64,000 bases of DNA from Synaphobranchus kaupii (GCA_029718625.1 CM056381.1:54120157-54184156), one strand, 5' to 3'. Numbered from the stretch's first letter, positions 1 to 10,862 are shown. A program made the numbers and translations. The notes: generated by a model not told the origin, from the sequence alone.

Positions 1-251
1 CACCTCGGTCGGCGTTGCGTCAATTCAGTTCTATGGTTAGATGCCGTAGGCAAGCTAACCCGTTCCTTGCATCTCTCTCCGCGGCCCACCTTTGTAACTG
101 TATAGCTAGCCAAAGGGGGAAGAGAAAATGGAGTGCTGCCTCTTTTGCAGCTGTGTGCAGCACGATGCAAAAATGGAGAAGAAGTGGAAGTGAATTGGGG
201 CGACAAACTGGGATGTCTTCAGTCTTATCTGTTTTAGTTTTATGACCCTTA

Positions 252-1213
252 AGCCACCTTTCCACTGAATACAACATGCGTATAAGAACGTACCGGAAGT
301 CATTCATTTTCTATGGCCAGTCATGTATCGGATGCGAGGAGCTCTGGTGGACTGCGCTGCGGGGATTTTCTGTCCGACCGAAGCTACGGATACGTCGAAA
401 ATTTTCTACTTTTCCAACAGAATTCACTCCAACACCAGACAGGAAATGACGAAACGATGCTAGTTAACATAGATGTCAATGGTGAATGTAGCAAAATAAG
501 CACGATAATTATTGATTGATTGATGGTTTTTGATGAGCATTTGGGTTAATAAATAAGGATATTTTAATCGATTTTCCGTGTATGTGTTATTTTAAATGAA
601 AACATGAGCTGTTATAAGCACCGAACGTTATATGTAGCCTAGCTATCAGGCTGGCGCTTGCTAGCTACAATGAATCAATACAGTAGCTACAGACAATGTA
701 TATGCTATCCTTTAGCTTTGCCCAACTGTTTGCTGCCACTGAATATTGAATATATTTCTTTGTATTGTATAGTATAACGTTAGCGTACTTGAGCCAACGT
801 TAAATGGAACTAAGGTGAGTTAGCTAGGCTATGTGTCTAACTCTGTTGTTTTTGTAGCCTAAAAGTTTTTATGTTGACGTGTTCCCTCCTGCGGTCATTT
901 GCCCACTGTAAACACCAGGGTTCTGTCATCCATTCGTGCACCACAAGCTAATGTCAGCTAGGTTGTTCACATACTTCTGACTAAATGATCTTTAGAACAG
1001 TTTAAACTGTTCTCCCTGAACTTTTTCAAGCTCCATTTTATGGTCTATGTCCCTGTACCCCTCCAGGGCAACGATATTTAGTACCGGGTGCTCTCTCACA
1101 TTGCGACAGAATGACTGACTCAGTACGACCTATTCAATAGTGTGGAACGACTGACACTAGGGGGCGCAATCCGACTGTCTGCTTGCGTAGTCGTATTCAG
1201 TGGAAAGGCGGCT
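252..1213. mobile_element. PIF/Harbinger-type MITE, 962 bp
   Basis: Terminal inverted repeats of about 21 bp lie at 252-272 and 1193-1213 (outer bases AGCCACCTTTCC and the matching GGAAAGGCGGCT), with a single mismatch. The copy is flanked on both sides by TTA (249-251 and 1214-1216), the TWA-type 3-bp target duplication of PIF/Harbinger transposons. No transposase reading frame is inside, so this is a non-autonomous element. Bases 1-251 before it hold no gene I can support. Confidence 0.72.
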
Positions 1214-1216
1214 TTA

Positions 1217-1654
1217 GTGTCTCGTATTTCCAAGAGACATGATTGGATCACTAACAACGGACGTTACGCTGTGGCCATGTTTTAAATGTCTTTTTGGTTT
1301 CCTGTGGAATGAATGGAAATGTAGCCTGTTGTCCCTACAACTGTAACGTTACCGATTTTTTAAAATGTTTTGGGTTTAAGACTAGAAAATTACGTTCTGC
1401 TCCGTTGCCATGGTTACAGCTGGTCTACTACAGCCTTGCTGAATCCCAGTGGAAATGCTGCAAGAACTGTAGCCCTATAGTGCTTTGGTTCCAGGCTTTC
1501 ATGGGCTTAAATTCCTAGGCTTTTGGCCTGCAGTGGGGCTCTGAAAACTATCTTGAACACAATGTTGTGTAACACTTTTTAGCTAAGTTAGCACTAACTT
1601 GCATGAATTAATCTGCCTGCATGTTCTGAAATCAGTGTCCAACAGAGACAAAAA
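1217..1654. other. Intergenic, nothing recognised
   Basis: Ordinary AT-rich sequence between two TIR elements. No supported exon, repeat or RNA gene was seen. Confidence 0.5.
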
Positions 1655-2249
1655 CCCCTTTCACACATGCAGCCTTATCCGTAAATTTTCCGGAACATTG
1701 CGAGATAGGGGTCATGTGTGAATAAGAGCCGAAGTCGAAATTCCGGAATATCCGCGCCGGCAATTTGCCGGCAAAAGACCTAGTGAGGTTTCCGTAAAAG
1801 TTCCGTATCGATGTGACGTGTGAACAAAGCCAGAACATTACCGGATCAATCACGCATGCCATGGGGTCGCTCCCGTACCCACATTCGTCTCGCCGAGCCC
1901 CGAGCCACATGAAAGACTCGTACAGCCTCCAGCCGCCACAGGCGACGTCTCCGGCTTTGAGCCAAGCTAAAGCGGAGTTGTTCCCGACTTATCCTGATTT
2001 TTTCGTTAAGTTTTGTTTACGAATGGTGTTTCGTGATTGGAACAGATGTATTATTGCCAGCGTTTGCCTCGAAAATGTATAAATAAACAAGAGTAACTGT
2101 AGTACAACTGCACACTCTGTCACTTCATCACCCGCCATTTTTTCAGTAGTAGGCTTTGGTTGTATGAACGCTACCAATACGGAACATTCCGGAATATTGC
2201 TGGATCAACTTTTCCGGTAATGTTCCGTATTGCATGTGTGAAAGAGGCT
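1655..2249. mobile_element. Non-autonomous DNA transposon with CTTTCACACATGCA TIRs
   Basis: The left end (1655-1700) and the reverse complement of the right end (2200-2249) share CTTTCACACATGCA at the tip, followed by similar CCGGAACATT-rich subterminal sequence. The element is about 595 bp and has no coding capacity. I could not define a clean target duplication, so the superfamily is left open. Confidence 0.6.
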
Positions 2250-3060
2250 AAAGTGACAGGGGAAGTCAGCGTGAGGGCCAGTTGCCAGAGGTCAATGAAG
2301 AAAAAAGTTCGAATTGAAGAAGAAGCTGTATCATTCAGAAATTTGCAACATAGTACAGAATAGTAACATACAGTATATATATAATAACCATAACATACGT
2401 CGCCGAATGTATTTAAATATGTTTTTTAAAAAACGTACAAAAGCGTGTGTGTATTTACACAAGAACAGCAACATATTTCAGCGCTAAGTGCAACGGGTGG
2501 CCGCTGTGGAAATGTTTATCTTGTTACATTTCGCCAAAGTCCTGTACAGTAAACTCTTTAGGGTTAATCAGAAAACAGCTGTAGCTGAATATACTGGTAA
2601 GTACTTGGTTTCCTAAACATATTTATACGAGAGATTTTGGACAAAAATATTAGGTGTCTTCTTAACCGAAAGTGCATCAGGTACTGTACATAGTACAGTA
2701 AGCAAGGGAAAACGGCGAATGCTCATTTGTACAACGTTTAAAAAAAATATTGTTTCTATACGTGAACATGATTTTCTTAGCATGTATAAACGGTGCATTT
2801 TATGCATTTTAGTCTGTGGCTGTGGCGAGAGGATGGTCGTAAGTGCTTTGGACTATTGATAACACCCTCCTCTTTTATGGCACTGCAGTGTAACTGGAGA
2901 AGCAAGCGGCTACCCTTTTAAAAAATACTGCGTCAGAATTTACGGGGTTTTCTTAAAGCTGCAGTTTATAACTTCAGACAAACATAAATACTGTAATTGA
3001 GACAGATAAGTCTCAACCACTAGGGGCAAAGTTTATAGGGCTACAACCATGTCAATGTTC
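2250..3060. other. AT-rich intergenic sequence
   Basis: No supported gene. Short open frames here have no recognisable domains. Near 2955 the sequence resembles the degenerate end of a fish DNA transposon, but no partner inverted repeat was found. Confidence 0.4.
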
Positions 3061-3195
3061 TTAGGCTACTTATTCTTGTAGACAGTTATTCCAAGTTCAG
3101 TGATTAAGGATACTTGTTTATTAAGCCAGCTGTTCAAACTTCAGTGATTAAGGCTACTTGTTTGTGTAGCCAGTTGTTCCAAGGTCATGTTATTA
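3061..3195. repeat. Tandem repeat, about 44-bp unit x 3
   Basis: Three adjacent degenerate copies start near 3061, 3104 and 3148. Each reads like TTAAGGCTACTTGTTT, then CCAGTTGTTCCAA, then TCAGTGA. Confidence 0.65.
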
Positions 3196-3602
3196 AGAGG
3201 TGATGTTTTGTAAAAATCTATTGATAAAGTTGTGACATATCACCCATAAATTGTTTATTAATACATCTTCTACCCTCTCTTAAGGTTGTGTTGCAGCACT
3301 CCGATCCTGTGACAATGAACCAAAAAAAAAAGCATTTCATATTTGCCAAACCAGAACTAGAAGGTTTTATGGTCACAGCATATTTAACTCAATTAGTTAT
3401 TTACATAGGTCAATCACAGTCTTAGGTTCTCAAATCAGTCATTTTTAATAAGTTAATCTCAAAATATCTGCGTTTTGGGGACAAGCTGAATTTGCGACAA
3501 ATTAAATTATAATAAAAAATATAAAAAACACTTCATAGAAAATAGCACACTTCATAGAAAATTGCAATAGATATCCCTATCATTACATCGTCATCTCAGC
3601 AT

Positions 3603-3810
3603 AGAAGGTAACAGGGAAACCATCTATAAATATAAACATCAGTTCAGGCATAGGAATTGTCAAGAGACTATAGGCTATTCTAACTATCCACCAAATAGAA
3701 GGTTACAAGGAAACCATCTATAAATATAAACATCAGCTCAAGCATAGGAATTATCAAGGGACTATAGGCTATTCTAAATATCAGGAACTATAGGCTATTC
3801 TAATTTTGAT
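3603..3810. repeat. Tandem duplication, 94-bp unit x 2 plus a partial third
   Basis: AGAAGGTAACAGGGAAACC at 3603 recurs at 3697 with a few changes, and both units run through ACTATAGGCTATTCTAA. A third partial copy of that last motif follows near 3786. Bases 3196-3600 hold nothing else I can support. Confidence 0.75.
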
Positions 3811-3893
3811 TTGTGTACAGATTAGTCATTGTACAGAGGATGGTTACCAAAGTTCTGTGACAGTATGTGTTGACAAGAGGACCTACGTATATC

Positions 3894-4647
3894 TTAAATG
3901 TCCTTGGCCCATTCCTCCACAAGAGCTCTACATTGGTAGTTGGAGAGCAGGCATGCCACAGTAAACAGCTGATTAATGCTGCCTGCAATGGTGAGGGGAA
4001 TGGTGGTGTCAAAGAGCTTGTTCTCCTTCACTCTCCGAATCACCCGCTCAATGTGGATCCTCAGGTGAGCTATTTCTTGCGTCTGGTGAACGTGGAGAGT
4101 TGGCATTTGGCTCTGCTGGGAGAGAAATGGTGGACAGTAGACCTTCCCTGGTACACAGTCATCGATAAGGAACCCCTTGTCTGCCATGTCCTTAGTGAGA
4201 AGACGTTGTATGCCTGTATGACTGTTTGAAGAGCTCTTTGTCGCTGATGGAACCTGCGTATAGTCGGGATATGAAGGTGATCGGTCCATGAGGAGCCATT
4301 CCCACTAATGCCTTCATGGTGCAGTGTGACTTGTACTGTGAGTACATCTCACTCTGTAGCAGGAGAGAGGATGGTGTCTGACACCTCAGCTCTGTGCAGT
4401 CAATGACGATATGCGTGTCTGGATAGCTTTCAAAATCCTTGGGCAAGTTGTCCTTCACTTCCTGTTCAGACAACCAGATGGAGATTGATCCGACCAGTGA
4501 GTATAAGAAGTTGGCCCAAGTGATGATGATCCTACTCACTGTTGAAGGATGGACATTAAAGCGGTGGCCCAGGTCTTTCAACTTCAACCCGAAAGTGAGA
4601 TAGGTAAGGAAAAGGAATAGCTCATCCACAGGCTGCAACGCCTGTCT
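3894..4647 (-). pseudogene. DDE transposase domain of a THAP/Harbinger (ISL2EU-like) element, exon 3, frameshifted
   Basis: This is the catalytic exon of a Harbinger-family (DDE_Tnp_4) transposase. It begins after a CAG acceptor at 4648 with RQALQPVDELFLFLTYL and carries a helix-turn-helix-like stretch (LKDLGHRFNVHPSTVSRII). Three catalytic acidic positions are visible: the first Asp in VIDCTE, the second in MADKGFLIDD, and a Glu in IERVIRRVKENKLF. Translation breaks near 4225, after KELFKQS. A one-base slip moves the reading to another frame, which then runs without a stop to 3894. The upstream exons at 4782-4904 and 5037-5658 belong to the same gene. Family knowledge: such proteins cut and paste their own element. 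The frameshift here, plus lesions upstream, argue for an inactive copy. Element ends were not found. Confidence 0.75.
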
Positions 4648-4781
4648 CTGTGAAATATACAGAACATTGATTTGTTAGATGTTATTGATGCACATTTTTA
4701 TAACATCATTGTATCCTGCAAAGCCAACACAATGTTTCAACTCATTTAGGCTATTAAATATAAAAACGATCAAAATCCTAC

Positions 4782-4904
4782 CGAGTACTTGGATGGAAGA
4801 GTCACCTCCTCATCCTTCTGGCTGGCTCTGGTTGCTTGAGTAACACGCACAATCCTGGCAGTCGCTGGCGCAATCAGCCTCCAAAGGCTATCAAATGAGC
4901 ATAA
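4782..4904 (-). pseudogene. THAP/Harbinger transposase gene, linker exon 2
   Basis: On the minus strand this 123-bp exon starts after a TTTTACAG acceptor and ends at a GTAGGA donor, which joins in phase to exon 3 (SKYS followed by RQALQ). It reads WRLIAPATARIVRVTQA in its middle part. That matches the region between the THAP domain and the catalytic domain in this transposase family. A single base appears to be missing just before the WRL stretch, because the preceding residues (SYAHLIAF-like) are in a different frame. The exon call rests on splice sites plus family resemblance. Confidence 0.55.
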
Positions 4905-5036
4905 CTGTAAAATCTATTTCAAGAATGAAACAGAAGAGGACTGCTAAGATCTCAGCAAAGGCATTATTTTCATCATTATCTACGTATATACACAGTACAC
5001 AAGTACTGTGTTGGTAGTTTAGTGTCATCAACCTAC

Positions 5037-5658
5037 CTAGTGTAGAATCGTATATGTCCTCAGCTGATCCCGCAAACCGTTGCAGACCAAAACAACTTCG
5101 GACAGTCATCTCTTCCAGTTCTGCAGTAAGCTTGGCTATCTTACTCTGCATCTCCTCCTTTTCTGTGCGGGCCAAGTCAAGTGACAAGTCAACTACTGCT
5201 GGATCAGGTACTGCACAGTAGTCATGGTCTTGGGCACAGTGTATGTCATCAGCATCATCGTCATCTCCATAATTTTCGGCGCTAGTAGATCTCTCTCTCC
5301 TCTCCCAAACACTCGGCAGCCTTGAAGGAAGAACATAGTTGTTCCACTGGAACAGAAGTGGCACTGCACCTTTCTTCAGACGACGTAGCCCTCCGGGAGT
5401 TGGGTCTACTAAATCCTCAGCAAGGAAATGTTTACCACAAACCTTAGAGCTACTGGTGATGGTGAACTTGTATCGCCGGATGTTGATCAACCACTTCTTT
5501 CTTAGATAATCATTGGCAGGAAAAGAGTGAAATGAAAGGTAGGAGAACTTTGCAGAGGAGCTACACAGCAGCACACAGCAATGCGCAGAGGAGCTAACCG
5601 CTCTTCTCTGAAATTTTATCGCGGTATTCTTCATGTTGCAAGTCTTCGTTCTCTTCAT
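5037..5658 (-). pseudogene. THAP zinc-finger exon of the same transposase gene (exon 1)
   Basis: The N-terminal exon encodes a C2CH THAP finger: CCVLLC, then LSFHSFP, then RKKW, then CGKHF (the C and H ligands), ending in KKGAVPLLF. It is followed by an acidic Asp-rich segment, a short coiled-coil-like stretch (EKEEMQSKIAKLTAELEEM) and the conserved CFGLQRFAGSAEDI block. THAP domains bind specific DNA and in these transposons recognise element ends. Near 5050 two extra bases appear to shift the frame just before a GTAGGT donor at 5031-5036. The 5658 Met was chosen as start, but an upstream in-frame Met at 5670 is equally possible. Confidence 0.7.
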
Positions 5659-5699
5659 GGCTGTATGCAAACGTTAACGTGATTGTAAACGATAGCTAG

Positions 5700-6080
5700 T
5701 ATTAGCTAGCTAGCACCTCCTATCAGCTAACGTTAGCTAGCTAGCTAGACAGCCCTGGAATTTAAAAACACTAAATTTGAAGAAACTTCAAACAGACAAC
5801 AATGATATTGATGTATATGATTAGCTAACTACTATTATTTACAAAAAATACGAACCAAGCAAATATTATTAGCGTTAGCTAGTCTCTTAGCTAAGTTAGC
5901 GTTAGCTAATGTATAAGCTAACGTTAGCTAGCTAGACAGCACTAGAATTTAAAAATACTAAATTTGAAAAGTCTAAATTTGAATAAAACTACAAACAGAC
6001 AACAATACTACTACTATATATGACTAGCTAACTACTGTTTACAAAAAAACCTTATAATACAAATCGAGCAAGACATAGAT
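5700..6080. repeat. Tandem duplication (about 187 bp) within GCTAGCTAACGTTAGC-rich sequence
   Basis: The block from 5735 (GCTAGACAGCCCTGGAATTT) recurs from 5922 with small changes. Both copies continue through AAACAGACAACAAT and GCTAACTACT. Runs of GCTAGC/AACGTTAGC precede each copy. Confidence 0.7.
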
Positions 6081-6698
6081 AGATAACGTTAAGAAAATAG
6101 ATAACGTTAGCTGATGCGGCCAATACAAGAGAACCGGGAGCTATTAGCCATTTAAGTAAATTTTGACCGGAAGTGGGTATTTACGTTGTGCGATAGGCCT
6201 ATAGGAGGTTTATAAATCCGATCTCTTAAGGGATTGCAGCTTATAGTAGGCTTATCATCAATTCTTAATGTATTATCATAAATTCTTAATTTTCCTAGTA
6301 GTTAATTTTATGGTGACATTAGGATAAACTGAACAGAGTTGAAGTGAAGAAATGAATGAAGACATAATAAAGAAATGTTGGCCGAGGCGAGCGTTGAAGG
6401 TTTGTTTTCCACAGTGAGTCAGACATGACTGCAAGAGCACAGCAGGCTCCACACAGACAAATTTTTTGTCGGCATTTGTGTAAGATTAAAACGTGTAGCC
6501 AATGGCACAGTTATTTATAGAATTATTTTTTTTACATTAATGCAACAACGCGATGTTAACCAGATGATATTCTGCGTTGAAACTTTTTTCTTTGCTTGGC
6601 AATTGGCCATGGGATACCTGTTCCCATAACGTTAGCTAGCCTATTGTATTACTGCCGTGGTGTCCAGTGACTGAATTGTTTAACTAACAGGCTACAAG
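6081..6698. other. AT-rich intergenic sequence
   Basis: No supported gene or repeat was recognised between the tandem duplication and the tRNA-like units. Confidence 0.4.
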
Positions 6699-6828
6699 TG
6701 AACAGTTAATATTGTAAATGTGTCTTTGCCTTTGCAATAAAATTAAAAAAACATTTTTGCATGAGAAAACCAGAACATGTGCACATTGTTTGAGTCCATA
6801 ATGAAATTATACTTTAGTACCAAACAGG

Positions 6829-6890
6829 TGGGGTATGAACCCACGTCTCTCGCATACTAAGGCTTGACACTAACCAGAAGACCAAAGGGG
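6829..6890 (-). repeat. tRNA-like sequence 1 (pol III box B)
   Basis: The reverse complement carries TGGTCTTCTGGTTAGTGTC (box A-like) and GGGTTCATACCCC (box B, with a perfect T-stem). The anticodon arm does not pair well, so this is a tRNA-derived repeat head rather than a working tRNA gene. Confidence 0.45.
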
Positions 6891-7121
6891 TACAGTCCCG
6901 TGATAGAGGCTATAGGCCATTTGTCGGTGTCAATCTGACTTTCACCATTTCCCTGTAGTAGGCCTACAAGTGAAATACAAGTGAAACATTGATCAGTTAA
7001 TATTGGAAATGTCTTTTGCCTTTGCAATAAAAAATACTTTGTTAATGTGAAAATAATAACAGTGTAATAAATGAAAAGTATTTAACAGTTGCACATTGTT
7101 TTTGTCGAAAATAAACTTGTG

Positions 7122-7183
7122 TCCTGTTGGGCTCGAACCTCCAATTCTCTGTGTGAGAGCAGTAGGCCACAGTAGCTTCATGG
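7122..7183 (-). repeat. tRNA-like sequence 2 (pol III box B)
   Basis: The reverse complement carries GGAGGTTCGAGCCC (box B) and an upstream CTCT/AGAG short stem around CACAC. Box A is weak. It is the counterpart of the unit at 6829-6890 and most likely part of the same duplicated repeat. Confidence 0.4.
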
Positions 7184-7373
7184 AATACACAAGGCCATAT
7201 AGCGGTTTTGTCTGTGATTCTGTGATGTGTGCAGATTAGTTTGAAGCGTTTTTATTGGGCGATAAGCTTGGGAGAGCAGGTATGCGATGTTGTTATCCAA
7301 TGGGGAGAATTATTCTTTGAGGGTACAGAGGCAGGCAGGTAGTGAGGGTCTCTTGGTAGGCAGGAAAAATGGG

Positions 7374-7412
7374 AAAAAGAAGAAGAATGAGAAGAAGAAG
7401 AAGAAGAAGAAG
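7374..7412. repeat. (GAA)n microsatellite
   Basis: Interrupted AAG/GAA run. The surrounding 7251-7657 contains nothing else I can support. Confidence 0.8.
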
Positions 7413-7657
7413 ATAACAAAATAACCCAAGTTTAGGGCTTTATTGTGTGGATGTGTTCTATCTGAATGATGTGTGGTTACATGAGGTCAGAACATAAAGA
7501 AGTTAATGTTTTTAAGGGCTGAGAGCCTGTGGTCATTGTGGTTACTTCTGTAGGAAACCATGAAACGTGCCAAACTCTCGGTGCTCTAAAGCTGTAACTT
7601 GGCGGATGGCATACCTGCCATCCCAATATGGCACCGCATGCTAGGCTACGTCAGCTT

Positions 7658-7748
7658 TAAGCCCGACACACACAGCCTGACTGAAGAAATCTAGACTCAT
7701 CTCAACTCAACTGGTTTTTATCAGTCGGGCTGTGTGCGTCGGGCTTTA
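7658..7748. repeat. 91-bp hairpin element
   Basis: TAAGCCCGACACACACAGCC at the left is the near-perfect inverted complement of GGCTGTGTGCGTCGGGCTTTA at the right, leaving a loop of roughly 40 bp. It looks like a very small foldback MITE. Confidence 0.65.
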
Positions 7749-7951
7749 GGCTACCGATGCAATTCATGTCACAAACACATTCACACACATGCGTGCATGG
7801 CACGGCGGCCAAAAAACACACACACAACCAACTTTACATGCCTTTACATGACCAATCAATATATGATCAAGCCACAAATGAATAGAATATAATATGAAAA
7901 TAATAACTGTCCTACCTCTCTCCATCTCTCTCTCGCAGCAAGGCAGTCGGA

Positions 7952-8374
7952 CCAGTGTAGCGTAGCTACAATTCTTCCCAGCCAGAGTTCTGTGTTCCCA
8001 GTGTATAATTTTTCCCACTTCCACGTCCGTTGCTTGACTGTAGGCTACTGTCTCACTAGCTACTAGCACCTAGCACTGAACTGATCATTTTCAATGTATT
8101 TGTTCAACTGGCCTGTAAATAAACATTATTTAGCACGAATGCTAGCTACTGACCATGGATGGGTTCAAAAGGATAGCTGTCTTTTCATAAACCTGCACAA
8201 CGAAAGTGTTATCTCATTGGACATTGCTCAACTTCCCACTCGTAGTTGAGCAGTGATTGGTTATTTGTCCTGTTCGAGTGTAATGTAACTGTAATGTAAT
8301 GTAATGAGTGATGGACCCGGAAGTATCCGGGAAAAATTATATGCTGGTAAGAATTGTAGCCTACGCTACACCGG
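7952..8374. mobile_element. Small TIR element (about 423 bp)
   Basis: The ends at 7952-7985 and 8341-8374 are inverted repeats (tip CCRGTGTAGCGTAG, then CTACAATTCTT). The repeat resumes further in with TATAATTTTTCCC. No coding capacity was seen and the target duplication was not resolved. Confidence 0.55.
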
Positions 8375-8980
8375 CCAAAAACAGTAGAAAATCAGACCGG
8401 CCTGCCAAATGGCCAGTCCGGGCCTGGGTGGAGCTAAGGACCGAGGAAAGGACATGAGTAAATGATGCAAGGAGTGAAAATAAGTGATTGAACTGAACCC
8501 AATGCGTTTCGTTTTACAGAATTGCATTTCTTAACAAGGGGGACGATTTTCCCAATTTCCCTTAACAAGGGGAGCGGTGCTCCCCTGCGTTCAACGACAA
8601 TTCGAACACTGCTCTCGCAAGCTAACTGGACCTTTCTCGCTGGATAACTGGATTTCTCTCGCGCAAAAGTGGTTTGTTTCCTCTTGACCAACTTTTGTCC
8701 AGAACTGCGCCTCATACCATGTATGCTAGTGAGAGGACAGAAGCCCAAAGTTAACTTGCGTGAAAAAGGCATTCCACCTATTTTTTTACACATGAAGCCT
8801 ATTTCCCATGTATTCTTTGTCGGGAGATTTAGGTCCTGAAAGGTGGCCACTTATTGCCCTACAGTGGTGCAATATGATGCATTTTCAGCCTATCAGGACC
8901 ACAATGTCGTGACACAGAATGCATAGGAAACTCCCTCACACATAACAGGCTTAATGAGTAAAATCGGTGGACTACCTCTT
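8375..8980. other. Intergenic, no supported gene
   Basis: One open frame on the minus strand (8434-8850) shows no recognisable domain. The stretch near 8940-8980 (GTAAAATCGGTGGACTACC) resembles a dispersed fish repeat. Confidence 0.4.
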
Positions 8981-9755
8981 TAAAGCAAAATTGAACTTTG
9001 GTAGAACTTTGGTTTGTGTAGTTACCTGGCCATGATATGAGTCAAAATGGTGGTGAAATATGTTCATTAGTTGCTCTGTGCTCTCCTGGGGTGATAATCC
9101 AGAATAGGGTATTTGTCGCTCTCCATTCACTTCTATAGCGCAGCTAAAACGATCTCAAAATGACACTTCTAGCACGCATACGAATGCGAACAAAGCGGAT
9201 TCTGTCAATACAAACAATAGCCAGTCCTCTTACCAATTTTTTTTAGTGTAATTAAAATTATTTATAAAAGTACCATTTTCTATGTTGTTAGCAAGCTACC
9301 AGAAAAGACTAGCAAAATGTCGGCAGGTTGGTTTGTTTACTACCAGGAATGCTTGCGTCCGTGGAAATCTGAGTGGTGAGTGACGGTTTCTGACACATCG
9401 GCGCATAACGCCGTTTCTGGCACAAGAACATACCGACCAGATCTACGTTCCAAATTTAAAAAAGCAAGGAAAGGGCCGTTTAATTTTCTCAAAAAAATAG
9501 GTAAGAGGATTGATTATTGATTGTATTCACAGAATCCGCTTCGTTCATGTTCGTATACATGCTAGAAGTGTCATTTTGAGACCATTTTAGCTGCGCTATA
9601 GAAGTGAATGGAGAACGACAAATATCCTATTCTGGATTATCATTTTAGGGGAGCACAGAGCAACTAATGAACATATTTTGCCACCATTTGGACTCATAAC
9701 ATGGCCAGGTAACTACACAACCCAAAGTTATACTAAAGTAAAATTTTGCTTTAAG
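8981..9755. mobile_element. Foldback element with about 265-bp inverted arms
   Basis: The left arm (8981-9247) and right arm (9486-9755) are reverse complements over nearly their whole length. Shared landmarks are GTGTAGTTACCTGGCC, ATGTTCATTAGTTGCTCTGT, CCATTCACTTCTATAGCGC and AGCGGATTCTGT. The roughly 238-bp spacer has no transposase. Long arms with a short unique centre are typical of foldback or long-TIR MITEs. Confidence 0.8.
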
Positions 9756-9824
9756 TAGCCAAAACATGCTCTTACCTCTAACCAGGCAGGTTAATACAAA
9801 ATGCTGACTCATGGACCATCTTAG

Positions 9825-10054
9825 AGGAATAGTTCACTGTTTAGAACCCTAGGGCCTATTTACAGATTGTGAGACTGACACTAATACTGTGACCTTCCCG
9901 TTTACGAAAAAACACATTTATCAGTTTTTCAAATGCTCGACTACTTGCCCGCTTCCATTCTAGCCCATTGAGAGTGTATCGCAAAACCAGAGCAGACGCC
10001 TCAATGAATGGTCTGCAGAATAGGCCCTAGGGTTCTAAACAGTGAACTATTCCT
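9825..10054. mobile_element. 230-bp MITE with 36-bp perfect TIRs
   Basis: Bases 9825-9860 (AGGAATAGTTCACTGTTTAG onward) are the exact inverted complement of 10019-10054. A TTA lies just outside each end, with one extra G on the left, which is compatible with a TWA-type target. Non-coding. Confidence 0.8.
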
Positions 10055-10078
10055 TTAAACAGTTACAGAAGTACTTAC

Positions 10079-10166
10079 GTAACCGTTTCCTTCTAGGTCC
10101 TTTAGAAAAGGATACCTGGTGATCAGGCCCTGGGCAACCTTGTCATATTCAGGATTTGTGGGATAG
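10079..10166 (-). CDS. SAMD3-like protein, exon 3 (partial gene)
   Basis: The exon follows a CTCCTCATAG acceptor and ends at a perfect GTAAGT donor (10073-10078). Read in the phase left by the 10483-10635 exon, it encodes YPTNPEYDKVAQGLITRYPF and then LKDLEGNGY. From memory this is the conserved C-terminal block of the fish sterile-alpha-motif domain-containing 3-like family. It is exactly 1 + 29 codons and leaves phase 0. I did not find the next exon on the low-coordinate side, where the foldback and MITEs sit, so the gene may be truncated or that intron may be long. Function of the family is not established. Confidence 0.62.
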
Positions 10167-10482
10167 CTATGAGGAGAAACAATTTTCCATTGTTAATATA
10201 AACACATAGCCTATCCACACATCCACTTTTTCTGCTGGCCAGATGGACTGTGACCCTTGATGTGTTCATTTGATATGTGATGGATGTGATGTCTTATGTG
10301 TATTTTCTATGATGATTTTATGCTGAAACACAAGAATTTCCCCTCTGGGATAACAAAGTTTATCAAATCAAATTTTTTTTATTGTTGTAAGAATTATTTC
10401 TGAGCTCCAAATATTAAGCAAATAGTTAATTTTCATCAAACACAAATTTAGATCAAACACTGAATTCAGCAACAATACTTAC

Positions 10483-10635
10483 ACTGAATATTGTGCCATA
10501 CTTTCATATAGGACGCTTACTATCGTGTGCTTGTCAGTTGAAGAGCGATGGCACGGTTCCTTCATATCTAGTTTGGTTTGGATAGCCTTTGGGAATGTGG
10601 GGAGGACAAAAATCAGAGGCAACCCCCCATCCTCA
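10483..10635 (-). CDS. SAMD3-like protein, exon 2
   Basis: Bounded by a TTTTTTCCACAG acceptor and a GTAAGT donor. It is 153 bp: one base completing a Gly codon, 50 codons and two bases carried over. The product reads EDGGLPLIFVLPTFPKAI, TKLDMKEPCH and VSVLYESMAQYS. The LPxFP...LYESMAQY pattern is characteristic of fish SAMD3-like proteins, upstream of the YPTNPEY block. There are no internal stops and both splice phases agree with the neighbouring exons, which is strong evidence of a real gene rather than chance reading frame. Confidence 0.65.
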
Positions 10636-10862
10636 CTGTGGAAAAAAGCAGCTTCATTATTTCACTGCTACTAATAGGCCTATCAAATACAACCTAACAT
10701 ATGATTGAAGAAAGCTACAGGAACAGCTACTCAGTGTTTGATCCAGGCTGTGCCATTGATTAAAAAGAATCTATCTTTGTACTAAATGCACAGACAAAAA
10801 TGGGATAGATTTTTTCAGTAGCTAACATGCACAAGACTTGTATATCAATAAAGCATTTCCAT

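Larger units (their letters stand above)
6699..7250 (-). repeat. Two adjacent copies of a SINE-like unit with tRNA-like heads
   Basis: GATCAGTTAATATTGGAAAT-like sequence followed by TTTGCCTTTGCAATAAAA occurs at about 6701-6745 and again at 6992-7035. Each copy is followed by GCACATTGTTT and then a tRNA-like stretch in the minus orientation (6829-6890 and 7122-7183). Each ends with a GGCCAT..GTCTGTGAT-like segment. The period is about 290 bp. This looks like a duplicated tRNA-derived retroposon; I do not recognise the family. Confidence 0.5.

Noticed and set aside
2955..6260. Outer TIRs for the THAP/Harbinger element
   Set aside because: TTAAAGCTGCAGTTTATA near 2955 and TTAAGGGATTGCAGCTTATA near 6225 look alike, but in direct, not inverted, orientation.
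6829..7183. Genuine tRNA genes
   Set aside because: Box B is good but anticodon and D arms do not fold well, and both lie in a repeated unit.
8434..8850. 138-codon minus-strand frame as the missing SAMD3-like terminal exon
   Set aside because: No match to the expected basic C-terminal block and no suitable splice acceptor in phase.
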